Assembly (NCBI GenBank): GCA_933822405.4
Contig: CAKOGP040000002.1
Span: forward strand, 350,274 to 414,273
Reading direction: 5' to 3'
DNA length: 64,000 nucleotides
Source: Cylindrotheca closterium
Taxonomy: Eukaryota > Bacillariophyta > Bacillariophyceae > Bacillariales > Bacillariaceae
Shown here: piece by piece, positions 42,943-54,700 of the stretch
Numbering within the stretch: the stretch's first letter is position 1
How the letters are laid out: the number at the start of each line of letters is the position of its first letter
Translations under genes and position numbers: made by a program
The notes under the pieces: generated by a model
What the model saw: the letters and a program-made list of their open reading frames with translations, nothing else
What the model was told of the DNA's origin: nothing
Database searches by the model: none

Positions 42943-43261
42943 ATTAGTGTAGTGTAGCTATCACTAATGGTTGCAACATCGACATCTGCAGTTGCGATGC
43001 GAGATTAGAAACCTGACGAGTCGAACGAGTCAATTACCACGATCGGCTTAGTCATCAGTGCCAGTAGAAATGTACGATTGTTCCACGCACGGATCGCCGC
43101 TACATTTCAATTATTCTCCCAAGCAATCGATGACAGTCCGTCACCGATCAAAACTCACCATCATCCTCCAGCAAAAGTGTTCCGCGAGTTCTCGACAACT
43201 AATACCTCTACAATAGAAACAGCTGACTTGTCTTGCCTTTCATATCAACAGTAAAATCACT
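42943..43261. other. Intergenic, no gene seen
   Basis: 319-bp spacer between two plus-strand genes; nothing recognisable beyond the presumed promoter of the following gene. Confidence 0.5.
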
Positions 43262-44252
43262 ATGCGGTCGTTATTTCCAATAACACTATTTCTTCTTTTG
43301 ATATTGTGTTTTCTCACTTCCTTGTCATCAGCGGAAGAAGAAAAAGCAGAGGGAGAAAGGCCAAATGAATTCGTCAGTCCATTGTTGGAAAACAATAACA
43401 CTCCCGTGGAGACTATTCCACCGATACTACCGGTGGATATGAACCTTGTTGAAGAAGAAGAGCCAAATAGTGTGGAACTGACAAACTCGGAAGATTCAGA
43501 TTCCAACAGTAGTTCTAATACGAATGATCAGCAGGAAGACGACGAAGAACAAGTGGAAGTCTGGTTGCCAATCATTGAAGTTCAATTTGTTTGTGACCAC
43601 GATACTCGGCCTCCCTCTGGTGGAAATGTTACGGAATACATGTTGAACTTGTACGAAAACCTCTATAATGAGCTACTCCCAAATCAAGTGACTGTCACTC
43701 GGTCCAGTTTGCACCATTTGGAACGATTCAGTACCATGTCGGAAATTTCGTCCACCAAATGGTACTATTCGGATTGCAACATGACCTCTCCTCAACTCTT
43801 GGCCAGTCTCAAAGTCAAGGGCAAGGGCGTCTTGAACAACGCGCCCACCTCGATGACGGAACTTGGCATGACGCAGGTGCACGAGAGCATGAACGAAGCC
43901 TCTATTCAGGAATTCTTTGCCAACAATGTCTGTACCAACATGACGGAATTTCGAGCATCCGTGGAAAGTCCTCAACACCACCATCAGCAAAGTTTGTACT
44001 ATACAAGTCACTCGGCAACTGGGCCACCCAAAATGACCTTTGAACACGTGGATCACTCGTTGTTGTTGCTCTGTGGTGGGGAAGATTTGGTGTATTACGA
44101 AGAAGGCCCACCCGATGGTGGCTTTTTGTTTTTTGGATTCTTTGTAGGATTCCTTATGGTCAGTATGATTGCTACCGAACTACAGAAGTACGATCAGCGG
44201 CCTCATCCATTGGGGGGACGGCGTCGCGACTACGATGGAGTCTCCACTAATG

Positions 44253-44287
<35 letters not shown>

Positions 44288-44308
44288 TCCGAAGTTGAAA
44301 TGGTCTGA
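43262..44308 (+). CDS. Type I membrane protein of unknown family, copy A
   Basis: 348 residues. Signal peptide (MRSLFPITLFLLLILCFLTS), acidic linker (about 25-98), conserved outer domain (about 99-285) with Cys pairs (QFVCDHDTRPP, DCNMTSPQLLASLKVKG, NNVCTNMTEF, LLLCGGEDLVYY), one helix (GFLFFGFFVGFLMVSMIAT), and a short cytosolic tail holding ten or more Asn coded by AAC and ending SEVEMV. Several N-x-S/T glycosylation sites. Closely similar in plan to the next gene. No family recognised; it looks like a surface or secretory-pathway protein. Confidence 0.78.
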
Positions 44309-44980
44309 GACTAACTGCGAAGGAATGAAAGGATTCAATCAATCAATCAATCATTCATTCATTAGATGGTATCATGAAATACAATGCTTGCTACCTAAAT
44401 GGCAGCAGCAAATCGGGGGTGAGGAGGAAGTCGATCAAAGGGGTATGCCAATTTGTGTTTGGACTTGATTCCATTCATTCATCCAAATATGCCTCATCGA
44501 ATTTTCCCAGACCACAAATGACAGAAGGAAGCGACTTTCAATGGAATGGTCGTCTGTCTCCCATAATAGCACAAGTGTAGATGGCCAGAAACGCAGTATC
44601 CTGCCGATGAAAATGGATCAGAAGCATACATCCCTGTGACCGATTTTGTGGTACAGTAGTAGTGGAGCATATGAGTAACAAACAATCTGCACAATAGGAT
44701 TGATTCATTCTGGAATTTGGCCATTCCTGAAGTATCAATACGAACTCTCCTAGTGAAGATAAAACTGGAAGCTACATACTGCGATTTCTGTACTAGTTCC
44801 GCCTTGGTACACGCTATCTTAATGTAGTCGAAGTAATCGATTGACAGTTGACCGATCCGCATGCATATTTTTCAAAAATGCCATTTGCTTCCCAACAACA
44901 GCCAGAACATTCTTTGTTAGAATAGGTGTAGAAGATTGCAATCAGAAGCTTTGCCTTCCTCACCAACCATACTCGCAACG
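44309..44980. other. Intergenic between paralogues A and B
   Basis: 672 bp. Contains an (AATC)n/(ATTC)n run at about 44336-44363 and a TACAGTA near 44655. No gene seen. Confidence 0.5.
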
Positions 44981-45856
44981 ATGAGGATAATATACTTTCC
45001 ACGAACACGATTTCTATCGCTTCTTGTTCTTATTATTCTCTTGCTCATCGGTCCACAAGCAAAAGGAGAAGAAGAGTTGAATAAGAATGATTCAACAATG
45101 AATCATCATCCGACTGCACATGAAGTCAACAATACTATTACTACTACTACTACTACTACGTCTGCTGCTTCTACTACCTCCAAAGAAACAAACAATGTCC
45201 AAGTCTTTCTGCCTACGCTCGAAGTCGAGTATATTTGTGGCCACGACATTCGTCCAACCTTTAATGCGACCGAAACCTTTCAAAATTTGTATCAGACACT
45301 CCTTCCGGACATGCAAGAACCTCAACTTACTCTCATCGAACGCATTACTGGAATGGACTTTCTATTAAGGGCATATGGCAAACAGAAATGTAAGCTCTGG
45401 GGTTGTAATACTACTTCACCACAAGTATTAATGACCTTTAAAGTCAAAGGCTTTGCGTCCTTTGATCGCTCTTCGGAAGACATTGCTGCCATGAATGAAG
45501 TGATTAATCATCAGACTGTCCGATCCTACTTTGACACAAAGGTTTGCAATGATAATGATCTGAGTCAATTTCGAGTCTTTGTGGAAAGTCCCTTTCGAAA
45601 AGAATCCAAATCCGAAAAGTTTGATCAAGTTCAACACCATTTCAATTTACTTTGTGATGGCGTCAAATATGTCTACGATGCCGACGAAGACTATGATGGA
45701 GATCCTATTTTCGTGCTCTTTGGCATCGTTGCAGGATATTACATGTTCCGAATGGTGGCCATTGAACTGCAAAAATATGGGCGCAACATTAGACGAAGCT
45801 ATGAAGGGATTCCAAGTAGCGACGACGACGACGACGAAGAAGTGGAAATGATATGA
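44981..45856 (+). CDS. Type I membrane protein of unknown family, copy B
   Basis: 291 residues from ATG 44981 (MRIIYFPRTRF). Same plan as copy A: signal peptide, Thr/Ser-rich linker, outer domain opening VFLPTLEVEYICGHDIRP (copy A: VWLPIIEVQFVCDHDTRP), then GCNTTSPQVLMTFKVKG, KVCNDNDLSQFRVFVESP, LLCDGVKYVY, a helix (PIFVLFGIVAGYYMFRMVA) and the shared IELQKYG juncture. The tail has a six-Asp run where copy A has Asn, and ends EEVEMI. Four or five Cys align between copies. The linker is poly-Thr, coded by ACT. Function unknown. Confidence 0.78.
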   Translation: MRIIYFPRTRFLSLLVLIILLLIGPQAKGEEELNKNDSTMNHHPTAHEVNNTITTTTTTTSAASTTSKETNNVQVFLPTLEVEYICGHDIRPTFNATETFQNLYQTLLPDMQEPQLTLIERITGMDFLLRAYGKQKCKLWGCNTTSPQVLMTFKVKGFASFDRSSEDIAAMNEVINHQTVRSYFDTKVCNDNDLSQFRVFVESPFRKESKSEKFDQVQHHFNLLCDGVKYVYDADEDYDGDPIFVLFGIVAGYYMFRMVAIELQKYGRNIRRSYEGIPSSDDDDDEEVEMI

Positions 45857-46291
45857 TATGATATGATGCTGTGCAATAATAGCAGACAATATGTCCTTTC
45901 TACGTGAAAGATACAGGCTATTGAGAGAGAGAGAGAAGAAGAAGAAGAAGCACGGCTCAACATGACGATTAGTGCTGATTGGGAGCTAGGAGAAAATTGG
46001 TTGATTGATTGATTCAAACGGTATTGTGGTACTGTCCTTTTCCTCTTCCACCACAACCATCCGAACATGAATCCCATCCCTGCTACATGAATATATGAGA
46101 TGAACAGAAGTCATTGGACTATTACAATCAGAAAGAGTGCAAACACAGCGCAGACAGTTGTACCTACTGTACAGTATGCTTCTTTCGATTATCGCGCGAA
46201 TCTGCGCGTATGGAACAGATGAAACTCAAACTACATGTAAAGTGTAAGAGTTTCTTTTTATTACGCCATCTCGTTCAGGCAATCATACAGG
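45857..46291. other. Intergenic with TACTGTACAGTA palindrome
   Basis: 435-bp spacer. It has a (GA)n/(GAA)n run at about 45925-45951 and a perfect 12-bp palindrome TACTGTACAGTA at 46165-46176, 115 bp before the next ATG. No gene seen. Confidence 0.55.
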
Positions 46292-46827
46292 ATGTCGAAT
46301 GAGATATTAGAAAATATAATAGAATCTACCAACAATGGATCTTTGAACATAACAGCTCAGCAAGTGATTGCTCCTTTAGAAGAAGAGAATGCCAGCTCTA
46401 ACGCAACTACGGACAACAACGAAGGTGCCAATGAATCAAGTCGTGATGCGGCCAACATTAACAACAACCCAGCTGAAGGGAGCAACAATATCAACAACAC
46501 CAACAACGCTTCAGCTAATACCAATACATATATCAACAATATCGTTCAGCAGCCTCAACGAGTACCAGGTCGAGTACCAATCCGAATCAATGTCCGCAAC
46601 CATTCTGGAAGACCAATGCCACATCCGAGAATCCACGTGGACGGGAATGGACACATGCACCTCAATATTGGACATATGGTCAACATGCCGCTGCCACAAA
46701 ACGCAAACGCTACTGTGAATATTTCGCCTCCTAATCATGGTACTCCACACCATGCTCCCAATGGAGGACGACGAAGGGTCCAACCGGAACTCAATCCATT
46801 GGTGCCAGAACCCATCGAGGACAACCA

Positions 46828-46861
<34 letters not shown>

Positions 46862-48535
46862 GGCAATGCTCAGAATCCACTGGATGGAGACCAGTGGAGC
46901 AAATACAAGTGCGTCATTAGCATGGAATTGTTGGAGAATCCAGTTGGTTGTGGCAATTGTGCCAGTCGATTTTCTCGATCTTGCCTTCAGAGATATGTGG
47001 ACGAATTTCTTCAGCGTCAGCAGCAACCACCATCTCGGCTACAACAACAACAACAACAGCAGCAGCAGCAACAACAGCGGCCAAAGTGCCCCGCGTGCCG
47101 AGTCGAAATGATCAAAGGGTTGGTGCCCGATAAGGAACTACAAGAAGAAATGAAGACTTGTGGACCTGTTGCGTGCCGGTTTGAGGGTTGTCTCGCCCAA
47201 CTAACACTGTCGGAAATTCGAGAACACGAACAAACCTGTGCCCATGCCATGGTCAAGTGCAAGTACGCTCCCTTTGGCTGTGATTGGAAGGGCAAGCGGG
47301 GCGACTTGTCACAACATGAAGCATCGAGCTGTCACTATGCCAATGTTTCGGGACTGGTTCATCAATTTCGCTTATTGTTGGCCACTAATTCGGCTCGCAT
47401 GGATGCCATTGAACAGCAAACCGGATTGAACTTGAGACTGGAGGCTGCCCGCCAACAAAACTTGCAACGTGGACAACGAGTCTGCAAAACCAATATATTT
47501 GCCTTGATGGAGTATTGTCATTTGATTACCTGCAATACGGCTCATTTCATTTTCTCCCAAGACAAATGGGCACCCTACTGCTATACCGACGAGGGCCGAG
47601 CCTTGGTGACCAACTCGTGTGCGCTCGCACCACTGGCCATTCTCTTTGGCTGTACCTCCTTGGGGGGAATCCGGGATATTTTGCGACTGGTAGAGGTCAG
47701 CAAAGAGAATGAACCCAACAAGGTATACCTCTTGGCTGACTCGGCACTTTGTCTATGTGTGGGATTGTTGGGGATGCTCATGTTTGCAGCCAATTTCTCG
47801 GATTTTCGATCCAGCAAGACGTGGCATCGTTTTGAGCTCGGCAGGAGACTCGGAAAAGCTCCGGTGATTGGAGATGTAATGGCATTGTCCTCCTTTACCA
47901 TTCTGGAGTCTTCGTTTGAAGTGCTGTATGTTGGTCTTTTCAAGTGTGTACTCCTTTGGTGGCTCTTGACCTTGTGTACTGCTTTTTATCCCGTTGTGAT
48001 CCTGACTCTTTCCGAGTCCATACCCCGGACACCACGGCATGTACCGCTGAGTTCCAACACGGTCTTGTCGCGAGCACGGGCAATGGAACCTCTTTTGTTC
48101 GGATTGCGGTATGGTTTGTTGGGATACTTGTTTGGCCCAGTTCCTTGTCTGGACGCAGCCATGGCCATCAATCTCTTGCCTCAAGGACCAAGAACCGATC
48201 TCTTTCGAATGCGGAATTCGTTCCTGGGAGGTCTGCCAAAATCGACCTATTCCGCCTATCTGGGAGCTCAACTTGCCATTTTGGTGGCGACCAACTATGG
48301 TCATTGGAGGGATGGTGCTTTCAATTCGGCTCTGGCAATGATCTGCTTGCCACTGATCAACTGGATTGACCACAAATTATTTGAATTGGCCATTAAAACT
48401 GGTCAAAAGATTTACATTCAATCTTTGGCTGCAGTTCAAGGCCGTCCCCACGGTCCCGATCGAGACTACAACTTGTTGGGGCTTGCAGTGTTTGGGTCTT
48501 GGGTATGTACGCTCTTGATGATTTCCCAGTTTTGA
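46292..48535 (+). CDS. RING/TRAF-type zinc-finger membrane protein (putative E3 ligase)
   Basis: 747 residues. N-terminal 200 residues are disordered and Asn/Ser-rich with an SN repeat. A RING-like finger (CVISMELLENPVGCGNC, FSRSCLQRYV, then CPACRVEM) holds a 12-Gln run between its Cys pairs. TRAF-type fingers follow (CRFEGCLAQLTLSEIREHEQTCAH and CKYAPFGCDWKGKRGDLSQHEASSC), then a coiled segment and at least four or five membrane helices from about residue 470 (LAPLAILFGCTSLG, ALCLCVGLLGMLMFAAN, CVLLWWLLTLCTAFYPVVIL, GLAVFGSWVCTLLMISQF). Likely a membrane-bound ubiquitin ligase. The RING pattern is degenerate, so activity is not certain. Single exon. Confidence 0.78.
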
Positions 48536-48625
48536 TGATTGATTGACAACAACAATAATAAATCTAAAGGACGATATGGTCTAGGATATACAAAATGTGT
48601 ACTGGATAGAAAAACTTTTCTCTGT

Positions 48626-49750
48626 CTATGTACTAGCCTTGGCCATGTTACGGTATCCTGTCCCCAAACAACTCATCAAGATAGTTTTGGAATCCTCATC
48701 GGCTTTCAATTTGAACTCGATACCAAAGAATTTCTTCAGTAGTCTCAAGGTCTCCACCGAGTATGGTGACAGACTTCCAATTCGAAGTCGTGAAACATCT
48801 TCGGGCGTCAAGGTCATCCACATGAATGCTAGAGATTGGACAGAGGTGTCAATGCATCCGCCCTTTTGCACCTCATTCAACAGCAAACAAGCACCTCGTT
48901 GCCCCAAGTCTTCTGGTAGTTCTGCCCCTCGCTCTGCTTGATTTAGGCAGCATTCTGCTGTCAGAATAACCCCAGTTGTAGATTCTGTAGATACTACTAG
49001 TGATAACCCAGGACTTGGCCCACATCCATGATTCTTTTGTGTGTGTGCATCAGTATGAATCCAGACATCGGGCAGAACCTTGTGAAAGACTCCTTTTGCA
49101 GCGTATGCCACTCGAGCAGCCATTGACGAGGAAACGATCTTGCATGATATGGAAGTGCCTCTTATCCGCTTGATTCTTCCAGGATCTGTAAAGTTGATAG
49201 GTGTCAATTCCTTGACGATCGGACATTGAAAGTGGACCTTGCCCCCACCAGTGGGTGCAGCTGCTCGTTGTAAAACTCGGATTCGTACAGCAGAATCGTC
49301 GTCATCGATACCAATTCCAAATTTCGCAAAGAGAGGGATTGCAGACTTTTGAAGGTAGTCTGCAGATGGATCCAATTCGCAACATCCATCCGTGATACCC
49401 TCAAAGTATATCGATAGTTCTTCTTTTCCGAACGGGGCCAAAGGCATGATTCCTTCCAGAAACCACCCTATTGATCTTGAATCAGGACATTGATGTTGAA
49501 TATCCCCTCCCAATAGAACCCCAGGTTGAAATCTGAGTTGTGTACCAGTGTTGTTGATTTCCATTTTGCTTCCATTGGTCATGCTGTCCAAAAGTCGCAG
49601 AAAACTTGCTTCGTAGTCCTTCAGTCCAGGATTCTCCAAATCTTCAGCCCGAATATTTCGAATCAAGACGGGTCTGTGTGATAGTATACTAGCAATGAGA
49701 CGTTGACGGAATTGTGTGGCCCCATCGTCGAATCTGATGGCCTTGCTCAT
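48626..49750 (-). CDS. RCL1: RNA 3'-terminal phosphate cyclase-like protein RCL1
   Basis: 374 residues from ATG 49750 (MSKAIRFDDGATQFRQRL), the usual RCL1 length. Family segments: SHRPVLIRNIRAEDLENPGL, NNTGTQLRFQPGVLLGG, IGWFLEGIMPLAPFGKEELSI, AAPTGGGKVHFQCPIVKEL, LPDVWIHTD, GPSPGLSLVVSTESTTG. RCL1 partners with the GTPase BMS1 in the small-subunit processome in the nucleolus, where pre-18S rRNA is cleaved; unlike true cyclases it lacks cyclase activity. An in-frame ATG 31 codons upstream was not used because that stretch has no counterpart in the family. Confidence 0.88.
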   Translation of the reverse strand: MSKAIRFDDGATQFRQRLIASILSHRPVLIRNIRAEDLENPGLKDYEASFLRLLDSMTNGSKMEINNTGTQLRFQPGVLLGGDIQHQCPDSRSIGWFLEGIMPLAPFGKEELSIYFEGITDGCCELDPSADYLQKSAIPLFAKFGIGIDDDDSAVRIRVLQRAAAPTGGGKVHFQCPIVKELTPINFTDPGRIKRIRGTSISCKIVSSSMAARVAYAAKGVFHKVLPDVWIHTDAHTQKNHGCGPSPGLSLVVSTESTTGVILTAECCLNQAERGAELPEDLGQRGACLLLNEVQKGGCIDTSVQSLAFMWMTLTPEDVSRLRIGSLSPYSVETLRLLKKFFGIEFKLKADEDSKTILMSCLGTGYRNMAKAST

Positions 49751-49977
49751 GGTTAATATTGGTTTGCTTTTGAAAATTGTGGAGTGAGTCGAATGGTGGT
49801 CAACACGAGGAATCCGGAATCCAAACATTCCCAATTTTCTCATTTTTCAATCATCAGATTTTTGGCACATCCATCAAATAAATCAATTCTTCAAAATATA
49901 TAAGAGATACACGACAAGTTGAATCTCTCTTCGGTTCACACATCACATCCAAGTACACGGTATATTCCTAGCGGAAA

Positions 49978-51618
49978 ATGATGAGATTCAACTGCTTTTC
50001 CTTACTTTTCTGGATGCTGAGCACTGACTCAGCGTCTGGTCTGCTGCAGCCATCAGCACTCAAGACAACAGGACAGCAGGTGCATGTTGGACGGGAACTT
50101 TCACAACAAATAACGACATCCTCCACTCCTTTTTCTCGTTGTGGACATATTATTTTAGGAGCAACCAGCGAAGAAATAGAGCTCGACATGGATGAAGAAA
50201 TAGAATTTGACGAGGGCGATCTCTTGGCACAAAAAGAAGACTGGATGGAAAGCTTGCGTCAATGTGCAAAAACTTCATCTCGAGATGCTACTGCTATTGA
50301 GAAAGCACAAGGAATCTTTGATGAAATGTTCCAGGCCTATGTCAAAACCGACGACATGGCCTTGTTCCCTGGTCCTGAAGTGTATAATCTTCTTATCGAG
50401 ACACATGCCTACGGAAGCGACGAGAAAGGCGGCGAGGAGGCAGAAATGATACTTTCCAGAATGGAAGACAGTTCTGTAGCGTTTGTTGCACTTCCTAATC
50501 TGCAAACATATCTGAATGTAATGGATGCTTGGGCGATGAGAAAGAATCCAGAAAAGGCAGAAGCAGTAGCCACAAGACTGAATGAGCGCTATGCTGAAAC
50601 AAACGACGATGCCGTCAAACCAACCATTGCGGTCACCAACAAGTTGATCAAGTCTTATGGAATAAGAGGAGATATTGAGAAAGCCGAATCAATATTCCGA
50701 GATTCTTTGGAGAAAGAAGGGGAGCTAAAGGCAAATCACAAAACCTGGGTTCAAATCATGAAGGCATACATTCCTCAGAAGTCGGGGTATGAACAAGTCG
50801 GGGATCTTTTCTTTGAAATGCGCAAAGCTTTCCGCATGGGAGAAGAGGAGTATCTTCCAAAGACAGAAGCCTACAACGCGCTGATCCGTGCTCTAGGCTA
50901 CAAACGAAATGGTGGTCCAGAAGCAGAAGAACTCTTGTTCGAAATGATCGAGCAATACCAAGCCGGCGAGGACGATGTGAGGCCAAATGCAGATACCTTT
51001 CGCAACACAATTGCTGCGCAGTTGAATCGACGAAACTTCTCCAGTGCCAAGGTCGAGCAGCTTCTGCAAATACAGGAAGGTCTTTACATGACTACTGGAT
51101 TTCCCGATCTGAAAATTGACACACGAGTCAACAATGCTGCACTCCAGGTCATGTCGAAAACTAAAGATGCCAGGAAAGCAATCCGTGCTAAAAGAATTAT
51201 CGAAAACATGAAGAACAGCGGCGACCCTGAAAACATGCCCACGAAGAGAACCTACAGGTCCCTGATGTCAGCATGTGCGTTTACAAGAGGAAACCCTGAG
51301 GAAAGCCTCGAAACCTTTCAAGTGGCCATCGAAACTATTAAGAACTTGAAGGAGTTTGTGGGAGAGGAACCGGACAGCGGATTTGTTGGATTATTTTTGA
51401 AAGCATGCTCAAACTTGATGCCACCAAGCCGCAAGCGCGACGCCGTTGTTGAAAAGATTTTCGAAAAGTGCTGCGCCGATGGTTTGTTGAATGATTTCGT
51501 TCTGATTGAATTTGAAAAAGCAGCGTCTGAGACTCTTCAGCTCGAGACTCTGGGGGGATTCCTTGAGGATAATGTGAAGCTTCCTGAGAAATGGAGCCGA
51601 AATGTTCCCCAACAATAG
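49978..51618 (+). CDS. Pentatricopeptide-repeat protein, probably plastid
   Basis: 546 residues. The N-terminus (FNCFSLLFWMLSTDSASG) is signal-peptide-like and is followed by a Ser/Thr-rich stretch, which fits plastid or other organelle import through the ER. From about residue 120 it has pentatricopeptide repeats: VYNLLIETHAYGSDEKGGEEAEMILSRM, TYLNVMDAWAMRKNPEKAEAVATRL, VTNKLIKSYGIRGDIEKAESIFRDSL, TWVQIMKAYI, AYNALIRALGY, TFRNTIAAQLN. These bind single-stranded RNA in organelle gene expression. No DYW or SMR tail. Divergent from RCL1 (227 bp apart). Confidence 0.83.
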   Translation: MMRFNCFSLLFWMLSTDSASGLLQPSALKTTGQQVHVGRELSQQITTSSTPFSRCGHIILGATSEEIELDMDEEIEFDEGDLLAQKEDWMESLRQCAKTSSRDATAIEKAQGIFDEMFQAYVKTDDMALFPGPEVYNLLIETHAYGSDEKGGEEAEMILSRMEDSSVAFVALPNLQTYLNVMDAWAMRKNPEKAEAVATRLNERYAETNDDAVKPTIAVTNKLIKSYGIRGDIEKAESIFRDSLEKEGELKANHKTWVQIMKAYIPQKSGYEQVGDLFFEMRKAFRMGEEEYLPKTEAYNALIRALGYKRNGGPEAEELLFEMIEQYQAGEDDVRPNADTFRNTIAAQLNRRNFSSAKVEQLLQIQEGLYMTTGFPDLKIDTRVNNAALQVMSKTKDARKAIRAKRIIENMKNSGDPENMPTKRTYRSLMSACAFTRGNPEESLETFQVAIETIKNLKEFVGEEPDSGFVGLFLKACSNLMPPSRKRDAVVEKIFEKCCADGLLNDFVLIEFEKAASETLQLETLGGFLEDNVKLPEKWSRNVPQQ

Positions 51619-51748
51619 TGTTTATAACCTTATTTGAACTTGTCATTATACTACATAGACTGCTACAAAACCGCTGTATAGCTTTACGGACGGTCCACTG
51701 GGCGTCTCTTAAAAAAATTTGTACCTCAAGCTGGTCCATGCCATAGAT

Positions 51749-54700
51749 CTAGAACAGCATGTAATCCTTGGGCTTCATGATCAGCCTCATGGACTCTTCT
51801 CGCTCTGCCAAAGCAGTGTAGCCCAATTCTTTCAGCACGTCACAACGTCTCTGTAGCAAATCAGACTTGGACAATGGTCTCGCCCCGCCCGTGTCTTTGC
51901 CATTGTTCTTTGAAATAAGTTTGTTCAGGCGCTTCAAAACGAGGCCGAACCTACCCAATCTACTGTCACGTTCAAGAACTAAGGCAGCAAACTTTCCATT
52001 TGAATCAATATCCACCCACTCCTTCAGCTTTCTCAGTGTTTCTTCGAACAATTGCGGTGCGTTTTGTTGATCCTTCAGGTCTATCAATGCCAAGGACTTC
52101 CGAACTAAGGCCTCGACAAGCTGTTGCTTTGTCTTTTCCAAATCCTTGTTCCGCTGTACCATTTTTGTGTCGTCCTTGTCCAATCGCCTGCCAAAATGCA
52201 TTGCCAACTCATCTTCCGCTACATTTTCAATAACAATGTCTGCGGCTTGCAATACTGTTGGGAGAATTTCAGATCTGTTCTTCAAGGAGTCCAAATACCT
52301 GAGATTTGCTAACAGCAGTGGCACATATCTTGGGTAATCTTTCAAGAGCCCGCTAAACGTAGTTTCGAAGAGGCCACTTTCTTTTTCAGCGCTTGTCAGT
52401 TTTGAAAGCTGGTCCACCTTCAAGTCACGAATTGCCTCTGCTAATCGTTCGTCTGGGGTCCGCTCATCCTTTTGCTCAACGGCTTCTCCTTCTGAAGATT
52501 GTCTCTCCGTCTTCGGTCCTACAGTGTAGCTAATGGGGAACCCATCGGGCCGTTTACCGTCGCCAGGAAGAGTCGCGTCACCACTACAAAAGTGGACTGT
52601 GCCCATTAAAACATCGCCCTCCCTACAGGACGGAATCTTGGACGACGAAGGCTCGGCGAAGAAGATGCTTGCACATGTGCCTTTTCGCAGAGTCCGCTTC
52701 TTCATACTTCGCTTTCCCCCTACCAGTCTATCTTCTCTAGTACTGTAACATGATACTGATATCTCTTTGTCCAGCTTTCGATCAATCCATATCGTCATAT
52801 CTTTCAATTTTTCAAGCATGGTTGGGTCGTCGTGGCGGATTTGCATCTTCAATACTACAAGACCCTTCGGTGCACTGATTGAATTTGGGTAAGCATCTGT
52901 GTAATGAAAGAACAGGATGAGTTAGATTACAAACTCTTTGCCGAAAATATCACGAAGGTTACTGAGCGTACCACAAAATCCGAGATAGCGCTTGTCGCCA
53001 TCATATGCAAGGATGAGCTGCGATTCATACGTGGACTCGTATAGGACACCTTGCAGCGCCGGTACTCGCGGCGTGAAGGAACCTTTCTCATCTTGTGAAA
53101 ACTCATAGTGAAGTATCAATTGATAAGTTGTCTTTTCATTCCAAGGCTGGACATCTCGTTCTCCAAGCGGAGAAATGGTCCCCTCTTTGGGTCGCAAAGC
53201 TGTTTTCCAGGAAGCCAGCTTTGCTGTTGGACAAATGATCTCATCTCGAAGGTCACTGTGAACTTGCACTTGCCTGAAGGAATCTCCAGCTAAGAGGCAG
53301 ACTTCATTTTGGTCTGGCCGAACCCCACGAAATTCAATTATTACATCAGCCTTGCTGATTCCAGAAGTCGCCCAATACCTACCGATGTCCACTTCGCACG
53401 TAACACCTGCTTCCACGGATATGGAGCAAATGCTTGTCTGGGATGGGAGTAGATTGAGGTACTTTTGTGTCGAAGATTCTCGATAGGCTGTGTGAGGCAG
53501 CAATTGTACTGTGTGCAAAACATACAACTTCGTAGTCCCATCACCATCCCTCTTTGCACTCCGACAATCCTTTACGGTTATGTCCATCCATGTACTGCCA
53601 GGTGGTGGCACGACAAACAAACGTTTGATTTCCGTAGCTTCGAACTAGATGGGTGTGAGTACAAACGGCAATCATTCAGCAGTAGCAGTTACAAATTTTT
53701 GAGTGGATCTTACCTCAAGCGAAGGAAGTTCAACGGTCGGTTCCTCTGGTAATGGTTTGATCACTGTGACCGGACAAGACCAGAGAAAACCGCGTTCAGG
53801 ATGTTCCGAATCGGACCCACAAACCCTCGCCGTGTGGACTCCCGGTTCCAGATTGCAAGGATTGACCGCAACTTTGAAGGTTCTTCCATTGTTCATGCAC
53901 ATGAAATGTCTTGGAACCTTGATCCAAGAAGCCGTGGAGCAGAGATTGAACTGCATTTCAAAGTCTATCTGGTAGCGTTGGGAAGTTTCATCTATATCTG
54001 CGACTCGACGAAATTGCGGGTTGATGCGAATAGAAAATATTCGTTTGGCGGAGACGTCTTCATTTTGGCGTAGATAGATTCCTCGTGGATTAGAAGGTAG
54101 ATTTTCCACATTCACTTCAAAATATACATCTTCACTGGCTATATCCCTGACGGCCTTGAGTTGTTGAAAGGCTCGTGACACTTGGACCATCCCCCAACCT
54201 TGTTGTAGATTGGTTAGATTAGGCATAGATTTTGCTGTGTTTTCAATGGCACGTTGTATTCGAGCAGGGGATATCTGTATGCCTTCTGCTTTGCATGCTG
54301 ATACTAAGAGCGCCACACAACCACAGGCGTGTGGACTTGCCATACTAGTCCCATTCATGAGCATAGACTTTTGCATTGTCCAGTTGGAAACCGAGGCAAT
54401 TGCACCTCCCGGGGCGCAAACCGAAACCCCGTTGGCGCCGTCGACCGTTGGCCCAACACTGCTCCACGTATATGACGTCCCCACCAAAGCATCAGGATCC
54501 TCGCCATTCTCGTCCATCTCCAAATCGTCGTCAGCCTTCGTAGTGTTGGAAAAGAGGCTGTAATCGGCCTTCATCATATCGGGGGATACATATGCAGCCA
54601 CCCCCATGATGCAAGTTGTAATCCCTCCGGGTGCATTCAAGGTTGTCAATGCTGGCCCATTATTGCCCACAGCGGAAACAAACATGATATTATGCCGCCA

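Noticed and set aside
47753..48373. 206-codon minus-strand frame opposite the RING/TRAF gene
   Set aside because: Antisense shadow of a membrane-helix region.
52922..52971. Reading TPP2 exon 2 through to the stop at 52922 or using the GTAATC donor
   Set aside because: The donor at 52971 joins in frame and gives a gap-free match to the family's GDAYP region; the other choices break the frame.
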